Translations under genes and position numbers: made by a program
From: Mytilus edulis
Lineage: Eukaryota; Mollusca; Bivalvia; Mytilida; Mytilidae
DNA: 64,000 nt
Direction of reading: 5' to 3'
Assembly (NCBI RefSeq): GCF_963676685.1
Contig: NC_092356.1
Span: forward strand, 1-64,000
Notes under the pieces: model-generated
What the model was told of the DNA's origin: nothing
What the model saw: the letters and a program-made list of their open reading frames with translations, nothing else
Databases searched by the model: none
Shown: positions 46,630 to 58,849 of the stretch, in pieces
How the letters are laid out: each line of letters starts with the position of its first letter
Position numbering within the stretch: the stretch's first letter is position 1

Positions 46630-47800
46630 ATTTGTCCCGGCTTGACATTTGTTCCGCAGGTACAAATTTCATAGGAAATATGTTCCGCCAGAACTTATAT
46701 CACAGAAAATATGTTCCAGCACTGTAAAATTTGTTCCGGAACTAATTTTTGACCAAATATGAAATAAGTTCCGGAACAAATATCATAGCTCCATGAATTT
46801 TGTTCCAGTTAATATTAAAAGTTTTAAATAAGTTCCTGTGATATTAGTTTTAGATCAAGATGTACATATTTCAAAGAAATCAATGAATAAGTTCTTCTTA
46901 AACCTATTTTCACTGAAATAAGTACCTTTGCAACATATTACACAGCGAAACATTTAATGTTACACTTGAATTAAAATGCAAGCTAAATGCTCTACTGAGT
47001 GTGCTGGCATGGGATACATGTGCAATTGTAGGCATGACTGTAATGTTCTACAGGATTAAGCGATGGTAATGTATCATAATTTGTATCTAGATTTTTATGT
47101 GGTATTCCTCCTTGGTTCCTGTTAACTGTCACGGCCCTGTGTTCTAGTCACACATGTACTTGTCATGGAATAGTTTCAAAAGAGTGTGTTTATTTGTTTC
47201 TTCATGTGTTTGAATTTGGAATTATTGATCAGTCATTTTGTCCTTTTCAAATTAGTTCATATGTTCATCTTGAACTATACTTTAATTTTTTCTGAAAGAT
47301 TTTTCTTGTCCTACTCTTTTCTGGCTCAAAAGTGGGACTGTCATTTTGATATTTTTTACGTATTTAATTAAACATTTGCTATAGTTCACAAGATCCTAAT
47401 TTGTTGATTTACATTTTTTATTTATTATCTTATCAATATAATATACTTATTTTTATAATGCACTTGAATGATAACTTTAAACTAACTGATGACAAATGTT
47501 CAGTATATAAGATATTAACCTGTTTAACCAGTGGAACATATTTCACAGACAAGGAACTTATTTTATCAGGTTAGGAACAAATCTCATAAACCCAGAACTT
47601 ATTCACCAAGTAAGGAACAAATCTCATAAACCTGGAACCGATTTCACTAGGTTAGGAACAAATTTCACCGACCCGGTACTTATTTCACCAGATAAAGTGT
47701 GGAACTTATTTTTCAGAGATGGAACAAATTATATTGAAATCATCTATGAAAAAAGTTCTTCCAGAACATAACTCCTGTGATATTAGTTCCATATACAGAC
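46630..47800. repeat. GTTCC/GGAAC-type repeat in two inverted flanks
   Basis: The left part (46630-46930) has ATGTTCCGCCAGAAC, TTTGTTCCGGAAC and AAGTTCCTGTGATATTAG. The right part (47530-47790) has GGAACAAATCTCATAAACC repeated and CTCCTGTGATATTAGTTCC. Short GGAAC/GTTCC words with TTTCA recur every 20-40 bases. The sequence between is AT-rich without genes. Confidence 0.6.
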
Positions 47801-47971
47801 ACCGATTCATTGTGCGAGTTTGCTCATTTATTAATTGGCCGTCGACGGATGGACATCGGAAAGTAAATACAAGCAAATAAAGAAGTTTAAAAGGAAAGTT
47901 TGTAAACCTAGTTTGAGTTGAAAGCTTGTGGTTTTGAAGCACGCGGGTTTTAAAGTCTTTACGGTTGTTGC

Positions 47972-48270
47972 AAGCTTCCGGTTTGTTCCGATACTGTTAT
48001 TTCCATCGGGAATGGTTGCAGTCCCTCGAACAGGTGGTTTGTAAAAGTCTGGTGACTTTGGCGATTCGGATCCTAAGTATAACAATTATTAGAAGCTACC
48101 GGGTTGTTCCGACATTGTAATTTCCCTCGGGAATGGTCGCAGTCCCTCGAACAGGTAGTTTGTAATAGTCTGGTGACTTCAGTGCTCCGGAGACTAGGTG
48201 TTTCAAAACTAGTTGTCTCAGAAACTAGGTGCTTCAGAGACTAGGTGTTTCAGGAACCTAGGATTTTTAA
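47972..48270. repeat. ~121-bp duplication and short ACTAGGTGTTTCA repeats
   Basis: GAATGGTTGCAGTCCCTCGA and AGTCTGGTGACTT recur at 48015 and 48136. They are followed by several ACTAGGTG(T/C)TTCA words to about 48265. Confidence 0.7.
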
Positions 48271-48434
48271 AGCTTGTTCTTAAGTTTAATATAATTGTTT
48301 GTCAAATTAGTTGGGACCTCAGAGGCAGTAAAAGGTTCAAGGATAAATTGAGGTTATAGTGTGAAAACGGATACGAACATATAGTTCATAAGCCAAACAC
48401 GTTACACAACGATTTTATTTTCGTGTGAGAAAGA

Positions 48435-48451
48435 GGGGGGGGGGGGGGGGG
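48435..48451. repeat. Poly-G tract
   Basis: 17 consecutive G after AAGA. A likely site of length errors in assembly. Confidence 0.9.
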
Positions 48452-48950
48452 CAAGTCGGAAAAAAAATCTTACAATTTTAGCATCCTTTGACTTTTGAAA
48501 TTCACATTAAATATCAGTTTCAAATGTGTCGTTAGAATGATTATCCGCTTCATCAGTGATAGTGGTTCTGAAGATCACAACAGACTTATATGATAACTAG
48601 ACTCAGTGATGATGATAATAGCCAAAGAGGGAAATTAAAGATGAACTCTTAGATACAGACCGTGACAAATTAGTTTACATGTTAAAAAATTCGGATGTGA
48701 GAAAACTCGAATTTTAAATCAATGACATATTAAAATGCAAGATTAAGAATTCAAATGTGTCTTGATATAATTTAACTGTAGATTTTAATCGTTATAAATA
48801 GAATCAGAGGGTTGTGTTGATCTTTCGTTTTCAATTTCGAAGGTTTTTGAAGAAATAAGAATGGAATAAAAGCTGTTAATTATAAGCTTACAAAAAAAAG
48901 CAAAGCTTGGGTAAGGGTGATTTTGTCATTCTTCTTCAATGTTTAATAAT

Positions 48951-49286
48951 ATTGAGAATGGAAATGGGGAATGTGCCAAAGAGACAACAACCCGACCATA
49001 GAAAAAAGAAACAACAGCAGAAGGTCACCAACAGGTCTTCAATGTAGGGAGAAATTCCCGCACCCGGAGGCGTCCTTAAGCTGGCCCCTAAACAAATATA
49101 TACTAATTTCCAAATTGTACACAAGAAACTAAAATTAAAATAATACAAGACTAACAAAGGCCAGAGGCTCCTGACTTGGTACAGGCGCAAAAATGCGGCG
49201 GGGTTAAACATGTTTGTGAGATCTCAACACTCCCCCTATACCTCTAGCCAATGTAGAAAAGTAAACGCATAACAATACGCCTTTAA
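48951..49286 (+). mobile_element. Interspersed repeat, plus copy of an inverted pair
   Basis: Starts GAATGGAAATGGGGAATGTG and ends GTAAACGCATAACAATACGC. Highly similar, in reverse, to 53490-53843, which has an extra 26 bases near 53668-53693 (duplication of ATACTA around GTTCAGTGATAATGAACGCC). A fragment lies at 13478. Probably a short non-autonomous element. Confidence 0.8.
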
Positions 49287-50400
49287 ATAACAATACGATC
49301 TTTAAACCTTTTAAAGATCGTCTTTCATTGATGTATATTTAACTCGCTTGGTATACTATGAATTACTTTTCATTATGAAAATGAAAACAGACGTCAGAGC
49401 TACATGAAATAATTGCCACTGCACGTTAACCAAATAACAATCAAATCAATATGTATTGCCCTACTGACTCAGATTATATTATATTTTTCCAACAGACAAT
49501 TATGCATCGAATAATCTCTCTTTGACCGTACAATCGGAAAAGTTATACTCTTAAATGTAACGAGGGGTGTTAACCAGATTTTATGTAATATGGTTAACTA
49601 TACAATTTTAACTACCATTGAATTTATACTTTTATGTCCAATGCGTTAATGATCATACGCAATGCCAAATCATATTATAACAGGAATCTACTGTTGAACG
49701 CCCCATGTGCGTTTTGTCCTGATCATGCCGGAAAATTTTCCAATGGACGTTAAGCAACCAACCATTAATCAATCTACCCAGACAAATACTGAGCGCTCGA
49801 TTCAAGTATGGTATACTAACTGACTATGCAGTATGGGCTTTGCTCATTATTAAAGGCCGTACGGTGACCCAAGTTGTTGGTCTCTTGTGGAGACATGTCT
49901 CACTGTCAATCATACCACATCTTCTTTTTTAGAAGGATTCCGTGGTATCTGTAGCATAAACTTCTTGCCGTTATACAGTGTACCTATTTTTCTATTGACC
50001 GTCTACATTTTCTGCCCCAAGGGTGAGTTGGGAATACGAAATATGCTCACCTGGTCTTCTTCCTTCCGGCACTAAAACGCTTGCCAGCTACGTCCTGTCC
50101 GAATTAAGATGTGAAATCCGATGCCTCGTGTAAAGATAGTGCCACGCTTTTTACACGTTAAGAAACCTTGCAACAACTCGTTGAGGGGTCCGAAGGTGGC
50201 CTGTTGCAAGGCAAAGGTTCTGTCCCGATCCAATATACCCTCATTTTCAAGTGGCAGTCCAAATTTCCCCGAATATCATCAAGGATGACCTCTATTATTA
50301 CAAGAACTACCTATTTTTGTTGACTTGTTCTCGTCCTGAATGTATGAAAAATTTGCCACTAGACGTTAAGCATCCGACCATCAACCAATCAATCTTCATT
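49287..50400. other. No gene; interspersed repeat pieces
   Basis: Repeat of the CATACCACATCTTC family at 49820-49935. The phrase GACGTTAAGCAACCAACC recurs, varied, at 49746 and 50360. The region directly before the 81-bp array contains CTTGCAACAACTCGTTGAGG. Nothing coding is recognised. Confidence 0.5.
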
Positions 50401-50404
50401 TTTT

Positions 50405-50970
50405 TCCCTTCATTACCTTTCGCCGTCTTTACCGAATGTGTTGTAGAATCGGGGTACACTTCCGCAGCACATGAGGCGACCATCTGTCCTTCATCACCTT
50501 TCGCCGTCTTTACCGAATGTGTTGTAGAATCGGGGTACACATCCGCAGGACATGAGGTGACCATCTGTCCTTCATTACCTTTCGCCGTCTTTACCGAATG
50601 TGTTGTAGAATCGGGGTACACATCCGCAGGACATGAGGTGACCATCTGTCCTTCATTACCTTTCGCCGTCTTTACCGAATGTGTTGTAGAATCGGGGTAC
50701 ACCTCCGCAGCACATGAGGAGATAATCTGTCCTTCATCAACTGTCTCCGTCTTTACCGAATGTGTTGTAGAATCGGGGTACACATCCGCAGGACATGAGG
50801 TGACCATCTGTCCTTCATACCTTTCGCCGTCTTTACCGAATGTGTTGTAGAATCGGGGAACACTTCCGCAGCACATGAGGCGACCATCTGTCCTTCATTA
50901 CCTTTCGCCGTCTTTACCGAATGTGATGTAGAATCGGGGTACACCTCCGCAGCACATTAGGTGATCATTG
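50405..50970. repeat. 81-bp minisatellite, ~7 copies, open on both strands
   Basis: TTTACCGAATGTGTTGTAGA recurs every 81 bases (at 50431, 50512, 50593, 50674, 50755, 50835 and 50916). One unit has lost a base near 50818. As 81 is a multiple of three, a 27-residue repeat stays open on the plus strand (ECVVESGYTSAGHEVTICP) and on the minus strand (VTSCPADVYPDSTTHSVKT). Neither side shows a start, splice context or domain that decides for a real protein. I annotate only the repeat. Confidence 0.9.
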
Positions 50971-51950
50971 ACATTCCCGGATTGTTTATGTTGCATCTGT
51001 TTACTTGCGAAGTGGTATTAATCTTATGTAGATTCTAAATAGTCTAAAATAGTTCTAGATGATATGTTATCCGATTTTTCTGTGAAACTTATTTTATCAA
51101 AATCTTTTTATCTTTCAACGATGTAAACCACCATTTCCTATGAAAAATTGTAAAATCGCCCTTAAGAAAAACGCATAATTCTTTACAATACAAATATTTA
51201 TCTGTTACTTTATGATACAATACGGCATATTTTGTAAATAAATACCTAAAATGTTAAACATGCTACACAAAGAAACAAGTGACCAGTATCCTGGTGTATC
51301 TTAATAACAATAATTATTGAATTTGGTGGAGTTTTTCAACAAAGTGTCAGCAATTCTATGAGAACAAACTGTGCGACTCTCCTTGTCAAACTCTTCTTAT
51401 TTTCATACGAGTCTTAGCTTCATCTGGCCCTAGTCAAGAAGAAAAAGATCAAAGCAAAATCATTTAATTTTACATTCAGTTATATATTGATGATATTCTT
51501 TCCATTAAAGATATATACCTTTTCTGATTTGGTTCCATTATTATTTCCTCCAAAAAAAGAAATTTAAAAAAAAAACAAGCAACGGCTTCATATTCGTTTT
51601 AGGTTCACACACTGAATTTGACTTAAACGCCATCTCAGTACCAGAATTTATGAAAAACCGGACGATTTCAATTTATTAATCCCCTCAATAAAAAAAAGTA
51701 CATTGGAAGCTTAAGATACTAAGACCTTGTTGATACATATTCCGTAATAACGTCAAATATTAATATATATATTGTAGGTACGGACGTCGTTTATCATCTT
51801 ATTAATAGATCTGTGAATTGTCAACCTTTTCTGTGTGGTCCATTTTTTTGGTATTACTTATACTTTCGACGTGGCTCGGTACTTATACATCCCGCCAATG
51901 TATTATCCTATCGTCATTTTTTTTTCTTTTACTTTCATGTTTTATTATCT
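50971..51950. other. No gene recognised
   Basis: AT-rich DNA without tandem arrays or readable coding segments. Confidence 0.55.
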
Positions 51951-51954
51951 GCTT

Positions 51955-53040
51955 TTGCTATAAATAAAGACAACAGTAGTATACCGTCGTTTAAAATTCA
52001 TAAAATCCGGGTTATAAACTAAAACTGAGGGAAACGTATCAAATATAAGAGAACTGTAGCACACACAGAAACGAACTACAGTATAATGTAACAATGGCCA
52101 TTTTCTTGACTTGGTATAGGACATTTTATGAAAAATGGTGTGTTCAACCTGGTTTTGTGGCATGCCAAACCTACCGATGTAATGGCAGTGTTAGTTATAA
52201 CATTAAAATGACAACATTACACGACAGGTTTACAAAAATCAAACAGATAAATGGGAGAAAATATAGGTCTGAGAAACAAACGAATAATAGCCATCAAAAG
52301 GTTACAGGTTTAAAAAATATTTGAATACACCAGACGCGCGCTACGTCCACACAAATCTATGCTCAGATGTAAAAAGTTTGAAAGCCGTAACAACTACAAA
52401 GTTAAAGATAGCCGAGGACCAAAAGTTCCAAAAAGTTGTGAGGCCAGGTTTATCCGCCTGGGACAAAATCATCAAGAATAATACATAGTTTTGCAAACAG
52501 TAAATTTTATAAAATGACTATATAATAGATATATATTATTAAACTGAAGTTGTGACTAGTTATAGAATAAAAACGAATACATTACAAAATCACAGCCCTG
52601 TGAGCCATAGTCAATGCGACGCCCAAAGTGACGCCACATATAAATTTCTAAAACGTGTTCCGAAAATTAAGAAAGAATTTGGCTAAAATTCAAGATTAGA
52701 TTTATATGACTTATCTAACTTATAATTTAGTAACAGTAAAAATTATGATACTAATTAATATTTAATTGTAGTAGTAATTAGGTAATTAATTGTATTATCT
52801 AGCTTTATGGGGGTTTCTTCTCATCAATTTGCAAACCAAATATACCGTGTTAATTTCGTTGATCCAAAATTAAATCTACCAAATGAACTGGATCAGTAGT
52901 TATCCCCAACACAACACACTAATACAACAGAAAACAATACGTTAAGACATTTGACAAAATCCGACGACAACAACAAACACAACATCAAAACCCAACAAAT
53001 TAATTTGGGATGGAAAAGTACCGGGCCATGTCTATAAGTC
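51955..53040. repeat. Composite mussel repeat block, copy B
   Basis: Diverged second copy of 21665-23060 in the same orientation, with GACAACAGTAGTATACCG, AAACTAAAACTGAGGGAAAC, TTCAACCTGGTTTTGTGG, CCAGACGCGCGCTACG and TTTGGGATGGAAAAGTACCG. Shorter than copy A by several deletions. Confidence 0.75.
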
Positions 53041-53489
53041 ATTTTGTTTTCCCTCTTGACACATTTGCATGAACCGATGTTGACTGCTGTACCCCTATTT
53101 CAAACGTTTGTTTGATTGTCTTTGTTTTGTGGTCAAGAGAATTTTATACAAATGTACAGCAAGTGAGAGATTGGGTTATTTATATCAGGTTTAATCCACC
53201 GTGGTCTTGCTATATTTCATTTAAAAAAAATGGCTAACGTAGATACAAGTATCTCGTCATAGGGAATGGATAAATTGTACGGCGTAAACAATCACTTAAA
53301 CAAAACGATCTCTGAAACTGACATTATCAATGTATATATGTCATACGATCTTAGCTACTAACTCCCGAGACCACCTTATTTGAATAAAATAGGGATCATT
53401 AGCAATGTAAAAGAAATAAAGTTATAACAATAAGAATACATATCTGACATCAGACTCGGACTTCTCTTAAACTGAATTTTAATGTGCGT
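53041..53489. other. No gene recognised
   Basis: No repeat array and no coding segment seen on either strand. Confidence 0.5.
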
Positions 53490-53843
53490 ATTGTTATGCT
53501 TTTACTTTTCTACATTGGCTAGAGATATAGGAGGAGGGTTGAGATCTCACGAACATGTTTAACCCCGCCGCATTTTTGCGCCTGTCTAAAGTCAGGAGCC
53601 TCTGGCCTTTGTTAGTCTTGTATTATTTTAATTTTAGTTTCTTGTGTACAATTTGGAAATTAGTATGGCGTTCATTATCACTGAACTAGTATATATTTGT
53701 TTAGGGGCCAGTTGAAGGACGCCTCCGGGTGCAGGAATTTTTCGCTACATTGAAGACCTGTTGGTGACCTTCTGCTGCTGTTTCTTTTTTCTATGGTCGG
53801 GTTGTTGTCTGTTTGGCACATTCCCCATTTCCATTCTCAATTT
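53490..53843 (-). mobile_element. Interspersed repeat, minus copy of an inverted pair
   Basis: Reverse complement of 48951-49286 with few differences apart from a 26-base insertion. The pair forms inverted repeats about 4.2 kb apart. Confidence 0.8.
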
Positions 53844-54132
53844 TATATCAGGTTATTCATAATTTTTTATTGTTTATTTAAATATTCACTTAACCATGAA
53901 TCCTATTAATGTTTTTAATTTGAATTAATTTGCTCAATCTTATTCATACTTTGATTGTTATAAAATAAACAGGAGTTCTTCAATTTATGATAATCATAAT
54001 TCATATAGATTTCTGCTAAGGTGTCATAGCTTGTTTTAGATATTTCAGATTAAATTTAAACCATGTTCTCCTCATCATGTTATCCTTTGTCCTCTCTCAG
54101 CTTATTAACGTAGACGTTACAGCAACTTCTTA

Positions 54133-54245
54133 TCACTTAATTGGTGTCCTTTCTTGGTCAGTTATTTCATAAAGTACGACTTCTTGATCGTCTATTTCAA
54201 TTTCTGTACTGTGTCGTATTCCATATATAAAATAAACAATTAATC
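54133..54245 (-). CDS. Cationic amino acid transporter (SLC7 type), last coding exon
   Basis: On the minus strand a TTTTTTTTCAG acceptor ends at 54246. The exon begins with GA, which completes the Gly codon split with the exon at 54704-55871. It reads LIVYFIYGIRHSTEIE, then an acidic tail ending TPIK and TGA at 54135-54133. The YF.YGIRHS motif after the last membrane helix is characteristic of CAT-type SLC7 transporters. The phase fits exactly (1168 + 113 bases, a multiple of three). Found by translating the minus strand by eye downstream of the large exon. Confidence 0.85.
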
Positions 54246-54279
54246 CTGAAAAAAAAGTCGTGATTTAAACAAAAATGAA

Positions 54280-54525
54280 ATATACCCAAGCCAAGAGCCT
54301 TTAATTCAGCTGAATTGCGTTTTGCATTTTGGTTATACGTTTTTACATTTATTGTTTGAACAGAAATCAGCCGTTAGTTTTTCTCGTTTGAATTGCTTTA
54401 CATTTTCAGGGCATTACATAGCTTGTTAGGCGGTAAAAGTTTTGCTCATTGGTGACGGTCGTACAGTGAGCTATATTGGCGAATTTCTACGATATTGGTC
54501 TCTGGTTGGGAGCTGGATGGGTTTT
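54280..54525 (-). repeat. Mussel interspersed repeat in the transporter intron
   Basis: CAAGAGCCTTTAATTCAGC, GCCGTTAGTTTTTCTCGTT and GGTCGTACAGTGAGCTATA follow the order of the family. It lies in the 458-base intron between the two transporter exons. Confidence 0.65.
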
Positions 54526-54703
54526 GTAACTTGTGTTCTTTATTGATATTCAAATTAAAAATTGTTTTTGATTCACTTAAATAAAACAGTTTATTCATTA
54601 GAGCATAATGATCACTCGTTGGTTTAGAACGTATTTTTGTCCTGATAAATATTTAAGTTTCTGAAAATTATATCGTTGTATCTTTATTAAGAGTTAAACT
54701 TAC

Positions 54704-55871
54704 CAAGAAAAAGCCAAACACTGAATCGTAACCAAGCTTTATATGATAATGATGACATCATCAACATATTTATAAATATCACAAGCAGCGGTACGAACGG
54801 CACATACGGAGTTTTAAACAGTAAACTGGTTTGATTTTGCGGCTGCTTAACAATAACAATAGTTGTTACAATTAATGTTATAACAGAAATAAAAAAGCAA
54901 GCAGTCGCCCACCACGAACCAGTAAACAATGAGTTACTAGCAAATGTTACTATGAAGGAAAAAACAGTTGTTGCTATAATGAAGACAATAAGTGCTATTG
55001 ATGACGTCATTGACGTTGCATTTGAAGGTTCTATGGCAACTCCTGGAGGAATTTGAAACAGACTACTCTGACTTCCACTTGGTGTATCGTTTATTACACT
55101 ATCCATTTTGTGATACGTGCTATCACGTGGTTTGTCGGGCATAATCAACTGATTTTTTGGATCTTTCGACAATCGGTTGAAAAATTCAATTTCGTTTTTC
55201 GCAATGAAAGTTTTACTTAAGCCGTTATTATTTTTCGAATTACGTGTAAAGAAGGATGGATATACAAGTTCTGTGCTCTGAAAATATTTATCTTCATTTA
55301 AGTCTTCATATTCCTGGAAAAGCCCAACGTGTATTGGTTGATAACGAACGTGTAAAACACATACTGCTACACAAGTGTATGAAATCAAAGATCCCAATGC
55401 TAACATTTGTATTAACATATTTAATGTAACAAACATTGACAATAGACAGGCTATCAACAATGGAAATACTGTTAATTTAAACACTCCTCCAGTGTCGGGA
55501 TTGAGTAAGCAGCACGGATATAATAAACGGTCCATTTTCATAGAAAAGAGCAACCTTGGTATTCCATGTATACTGCTAATCAAGGCAGCGGTTAGGCCTA
55601 ATAATCCACCAATCGCAAACACATAAAATGATCCATTTACTCCTTTGTCTTGATAAGCAGTAGGTATAGCAATACTGTCTTGTAAATTATACCAGGGATA
55701 TGACAATGTGACAGCCAACGTCACACATAAAATTAGAACGAACGTCAGAATGTTGGAAGTTATGATTGCACGTGGAACAGTTTTAATTGGTTCTCTTGTC
55801 TCTTCGCTAGATGAACATATGGAGTCTATTCCAGTAAAAATACAGAAAAGTGTTCCAGCACCGGCTATTAT
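54704..55871 (-). CDS. Cationic amino acid transporter (SLC7 type), large internal exon
   Basis: A 1,168-base exon bounded on the minus strand by a CAG acceptor (55874-55872) and a GGTAAGT donor after 54704. It begins IIAGAGTLFCIFTGIDSICS, the helix that carries the F.GFD/F.GID signature of CAT transporters. It continues with SSEETREPIKTVPRAI, several membrane segments, IHGIPRLLFSMKMDRLLYP and LNMLIQMLALGSLISYTCVA. A long hydrophilic loop of ~110 residues follows, then four more helices ending SVWLFLG. These features match SLC7A1-4/SLC7A14-type carriers of Arg/Lys and similar substrates at membranes. The paralogue is not resolved. The N-terminal half is missing; its exons must lie upstream on the minus strand, and none was found up to 64 kb. 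No stops or frameshifts; this looks like a working host gene transcribed towards the telomere. Confidence 0.9.
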
Positions 55872-56253
55872 CTGACAATAGAAAAATAATTCAAAAATAT
55901 ATTGTCATAATTAATTAAAATCAGATTTCATTTATAATAACCCCAACTAAAGACAATGATTAAAACGTGAGGTTATGGACATGTTTCATTTTTGTGTATG
56001 TTTTTCCTGCACGTGTTCGGTAAATGATGTTTAGTATGTTCAAACTTTTAACAAATATTAATATAAGGGATTCAGTGAACACCGACTTTGATGTTAAAAG
56101 GTATTTCCTTCTCCATTCTTGTTTGCAACGTTATAATCTGGTATTTAGCTAAACCATTAGATAAATGATGTAAGCGGCTTATGCAGTTATAAATAAATGA
56201 TATAAGCAGCCGCATGGCGCAATTTTTTGCATTCTGACAATTTAAAATAAGAC
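55872..56253. other. Transporter intron sequence, no other feature
   Basis: AT-rich DNA between the transporter exon and the DIRS-type element. The next upstream transporter exon is not seen here. Confidence 0.5.
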
Positions 56254-56535
56254 ATGTCAAGAAAAAGCAGTAGAGCAACGGCAGGCAATCGTCTAGATAC
56301 TGTCATAGCATCTTTGAAGGCCCCGTCTATTGCAGAAAGGTTATTTTTTAGCCCAGTGCCAGAGGCAGGTTCAGTCGCCAGCGGCGGTGGTTCGCCAACG
56401 GTAAAAGAGCATGGTCCAGAAAAGGCTATGGCCAAATGGTAAAAGATTTACAGTCGAAATATGATTCCCTTGAATATAAAATTAAACGTCTGAGACTGGA
56501 AAAATCAATGAGTAATACTACGATCTGTGAAAAAA
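56254..56535 (+). pseudogene. DIRS-type element: 5' part of the gag-like ORF
   Basis: ATG at 56254 reads SRKSSRATAGNRLDTVIASL, then a Gly/Ser/Pro-rich part, to a stop at 56440-56442. One frame over the reading continues as MVKDLQSKYDSLEYKIKRLR, a coiled-coil-like segment typical of capsid-type ORF1 proteins, so a frameshift lies near 56435. It is cut by a repeat insertion from about 56536 and resumes at 57848. Confidence 0.55.
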
Positions 56536-57845
56536 ATGTAAATTTTGATTATCGTAGTAAGGTCGTATTACGGTCGTGGTGAGGTCTTCAAGATCGTGAT
56601 GAGCGTGGCCAACTTTGAACATGTTCAAAACAATCGTGGTGCGGTCGTGGCGAAATCAGGTCCTAGTAGAAGCGTAGTGAGAGTGCACTAAGATCGCAAA
56701 GGTCGCTGTACACTCGTAGCGAAAGCGTGATTCTATTCGGAGAGACTGCGCTACAATCTATCAACGACGTTATTACGACCTAACAACGACCATCACGTTC
56801 TCACCGCGACCAAACTACGCTTCCACTACGACTATACCACGCTGTTCACGACCATAGTACGATTCTAGCACGCCCTTGCCGTCCTCAGCACGATCTTCTT
56901 ACGACCTGACTACGTTCACACTACGACCATCGTTCTCATTGTCATTTTTACATAAAATATATAAAAACAGCTCCTTAGATGTTGTTTGTCTGTATGTAAT
57001 TATACATTTGCTCTAACGGCTCAACCATGCTTCTCGTTTTTTTATTAGATTATACCGTTGGTTTTCCCGTTTAAATGGTTTTACACAAGTAATTGTTTGG
57101 GCCCTTTCTAGCTTGCTGTTTGATAAGCCATGGCTCCGTCTTGAAGGCCGTACCTTGGTCTTTAATGGTTTACTTTTATAAATTGTTACTTGGTTGGAGA
57201 GTTATCTCATTGGCACTCATACCACATCTTCCTATATCTATTGACACTTGTGTGTCATCTCTGCTATCGTTCCCTTAAATATCGTCATTGAGCTTTATGG
57301 ACCAGCAATAGGTTGGGTTGGTCGGTCCGACATCTGTGCTTGATCAGAATTCGTTACTTTACTTCCTCTGCCTCTACATCAACCCCTACCACCACGCCCA
57401 TGTGTTCTAGTACATTTTGGTGGCATGACTGTTTCCGAGAAATCTACGTATTAATCAGAAATAGGAGGAATGGAACTGTATTGATATGGAACAAGATGTT
57501 GACGTTATTGCTGAGAACGCAGTAAGATCGCGGTATAAACGTAGTATAATCGTGGTAAGAACGTGCTATAATCGCAGTAAGATCGTGATGCAATCGGATA
57601 GCTAGTGGTATGGTCGTAGTGAGAACGTGAAGAGCGTAGAAAGATCTTGATAAGCGTAGAGAGGTCGCAGAATAAATTCGGTGAGAACGTGGTATAATCG
57701 TAGCGGTATCGTTGTAGAAGCGTAATGAGGACGTAGTAACATCGTGAAAGCAACGAAAATTTACATTTTCATGTCGCTTATACCGCGACCTCACCACGTT
57801 CTGAATTTATTTTTAGATCGCGGTGAGCGTGGTGCGATCATGGTC
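56536..57845. repeat. Insertion with inverted GATCGTGGTGAGGTCG arrays
   Basis: Left part 56545-56745 has units such as GGTCGTGGTGAGGTC and GATCGTGATGAGCGTGG. It is followed at 56750-56935 by the opposite sense (ACGACCATCACGTTCTCACC, CTACGACTATACCACG). A similar pair lies at 57515-57760 (CGTAGTGAGAACGTG) and 57780-57840. Between them at 57020-57235 is a CATACCACATCTTC-family repeat. It splits the gag-like frame of the DIRS-type element and is therefore younger than it. Confidence 0.75.
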
Positions 57846-57847
57846 TA

Positions 57848-58630
57848 GTGGCACTGGGGCTTAAACGTACAGTTACCTCACTATCTTCTGATGTGGTAGA
57901 TCAAGTCCAAGAACATATAAATCAGTTACAACTTCAAAATTCGGGTGTAAGAGGTACGAAAGCCCGTAAAATAACAGACTTTGTTTGGCCAAACCCCCTA
58001 GACTTCTTAGAGAGCAGGCACGTAATTGACATTGGCAATGGAAACCAAATTCGTAAAAATGGGTTAACAAAGAAATTGACACTTGGTCAGGTCTCCATTG
58101 AAAAATATGGTTATGCTAGTATTGAGATCATGAATGACATGCTTCGTAGTGGGGATTTATTACACAGGGAACTGCCAGACTATCTGTATTGCATACAATC
58201 TATTTTTCGATTAGCAGCTAACAGTGTTTTACTTTATGATATGGAGTACAGGGACCGCCAGGCACTTGAAAAAATCAAATGGGGTACTTATATATCTAAT
58301 CTTATGGACTTTCATCTTGTTCAGAAACCAGATAGTGTTACAGCAAAGGCTATTCAAGAGATCCAGAATGTGTCGCGTAGTGCAAACAATGCTAATTATA
58401 AGGATCAACATTAAGGCTTTAATAGTTACAACAAAAAGGGGACAGGACCCTTTCTTCCTAATGGTCGCATTATTTGTAGGCGTTTTAACACAGGTGATTG
58501 TTATCGAAAGGACTGTAAGTTGGCACATCACTGTGCAATATTTTATTCAAAAAATTGCAATGCTCCACAGCACTCTACTTCATTTCAATTTTGTCAGTCC
58601 AATAGTGTTTCCACACAACAGTAAACCCAA
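57848..58630 (+). pseudogene. DIRS-type element: 3' part of the gag-like ORF with zinc knuckle
   Basis: From 57848 (a GTG, not a native start) 188 codons read VTSLSSDVVDQVQEHINQLQ, KITDFVWPNPLDFLESRHVI and LPDYLYCIQSIFRLAANSVL, a helical region like DIRS ORF1 proteins, to TAA at 58412. One frame over the protein continues as KGTGPFLPNGRIICRRFNTG, DCYRKDCKLAHHC, a C-x7-C-x4-C-x3-H arrangement expected to bind zinc and nucleic acid. It stops near 58622. The frameshift lies near 58405. Confidence 0.65.
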
Positions 58631-58849
58631 CCAGAATTCAATATGCATGGTTCAAAAAACGAAGGAACTTCGGGTCGTTAGACCCACACACATGGACTGC
58701 ATTACTGCCAACATCAGATTTTGATTAAAATTTTATTATTGATGGTGTAACTAATGGTTTTAATCTGATGAATAATTTGTTTGACTCTAATTTTGTATGT
58801 GATTTTAATGAGCCTTTTGTAAAAATTACAAGTCAGCATTAGAAAATTC

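Noticed and set aside
56187..56435. 82-codon minus-strand frame as an upstream exon of the transporter
   Set aside because: It is antisense to the DIRS-type gag-like frame and has no membrane segment or SLC7 N-terminal signature.
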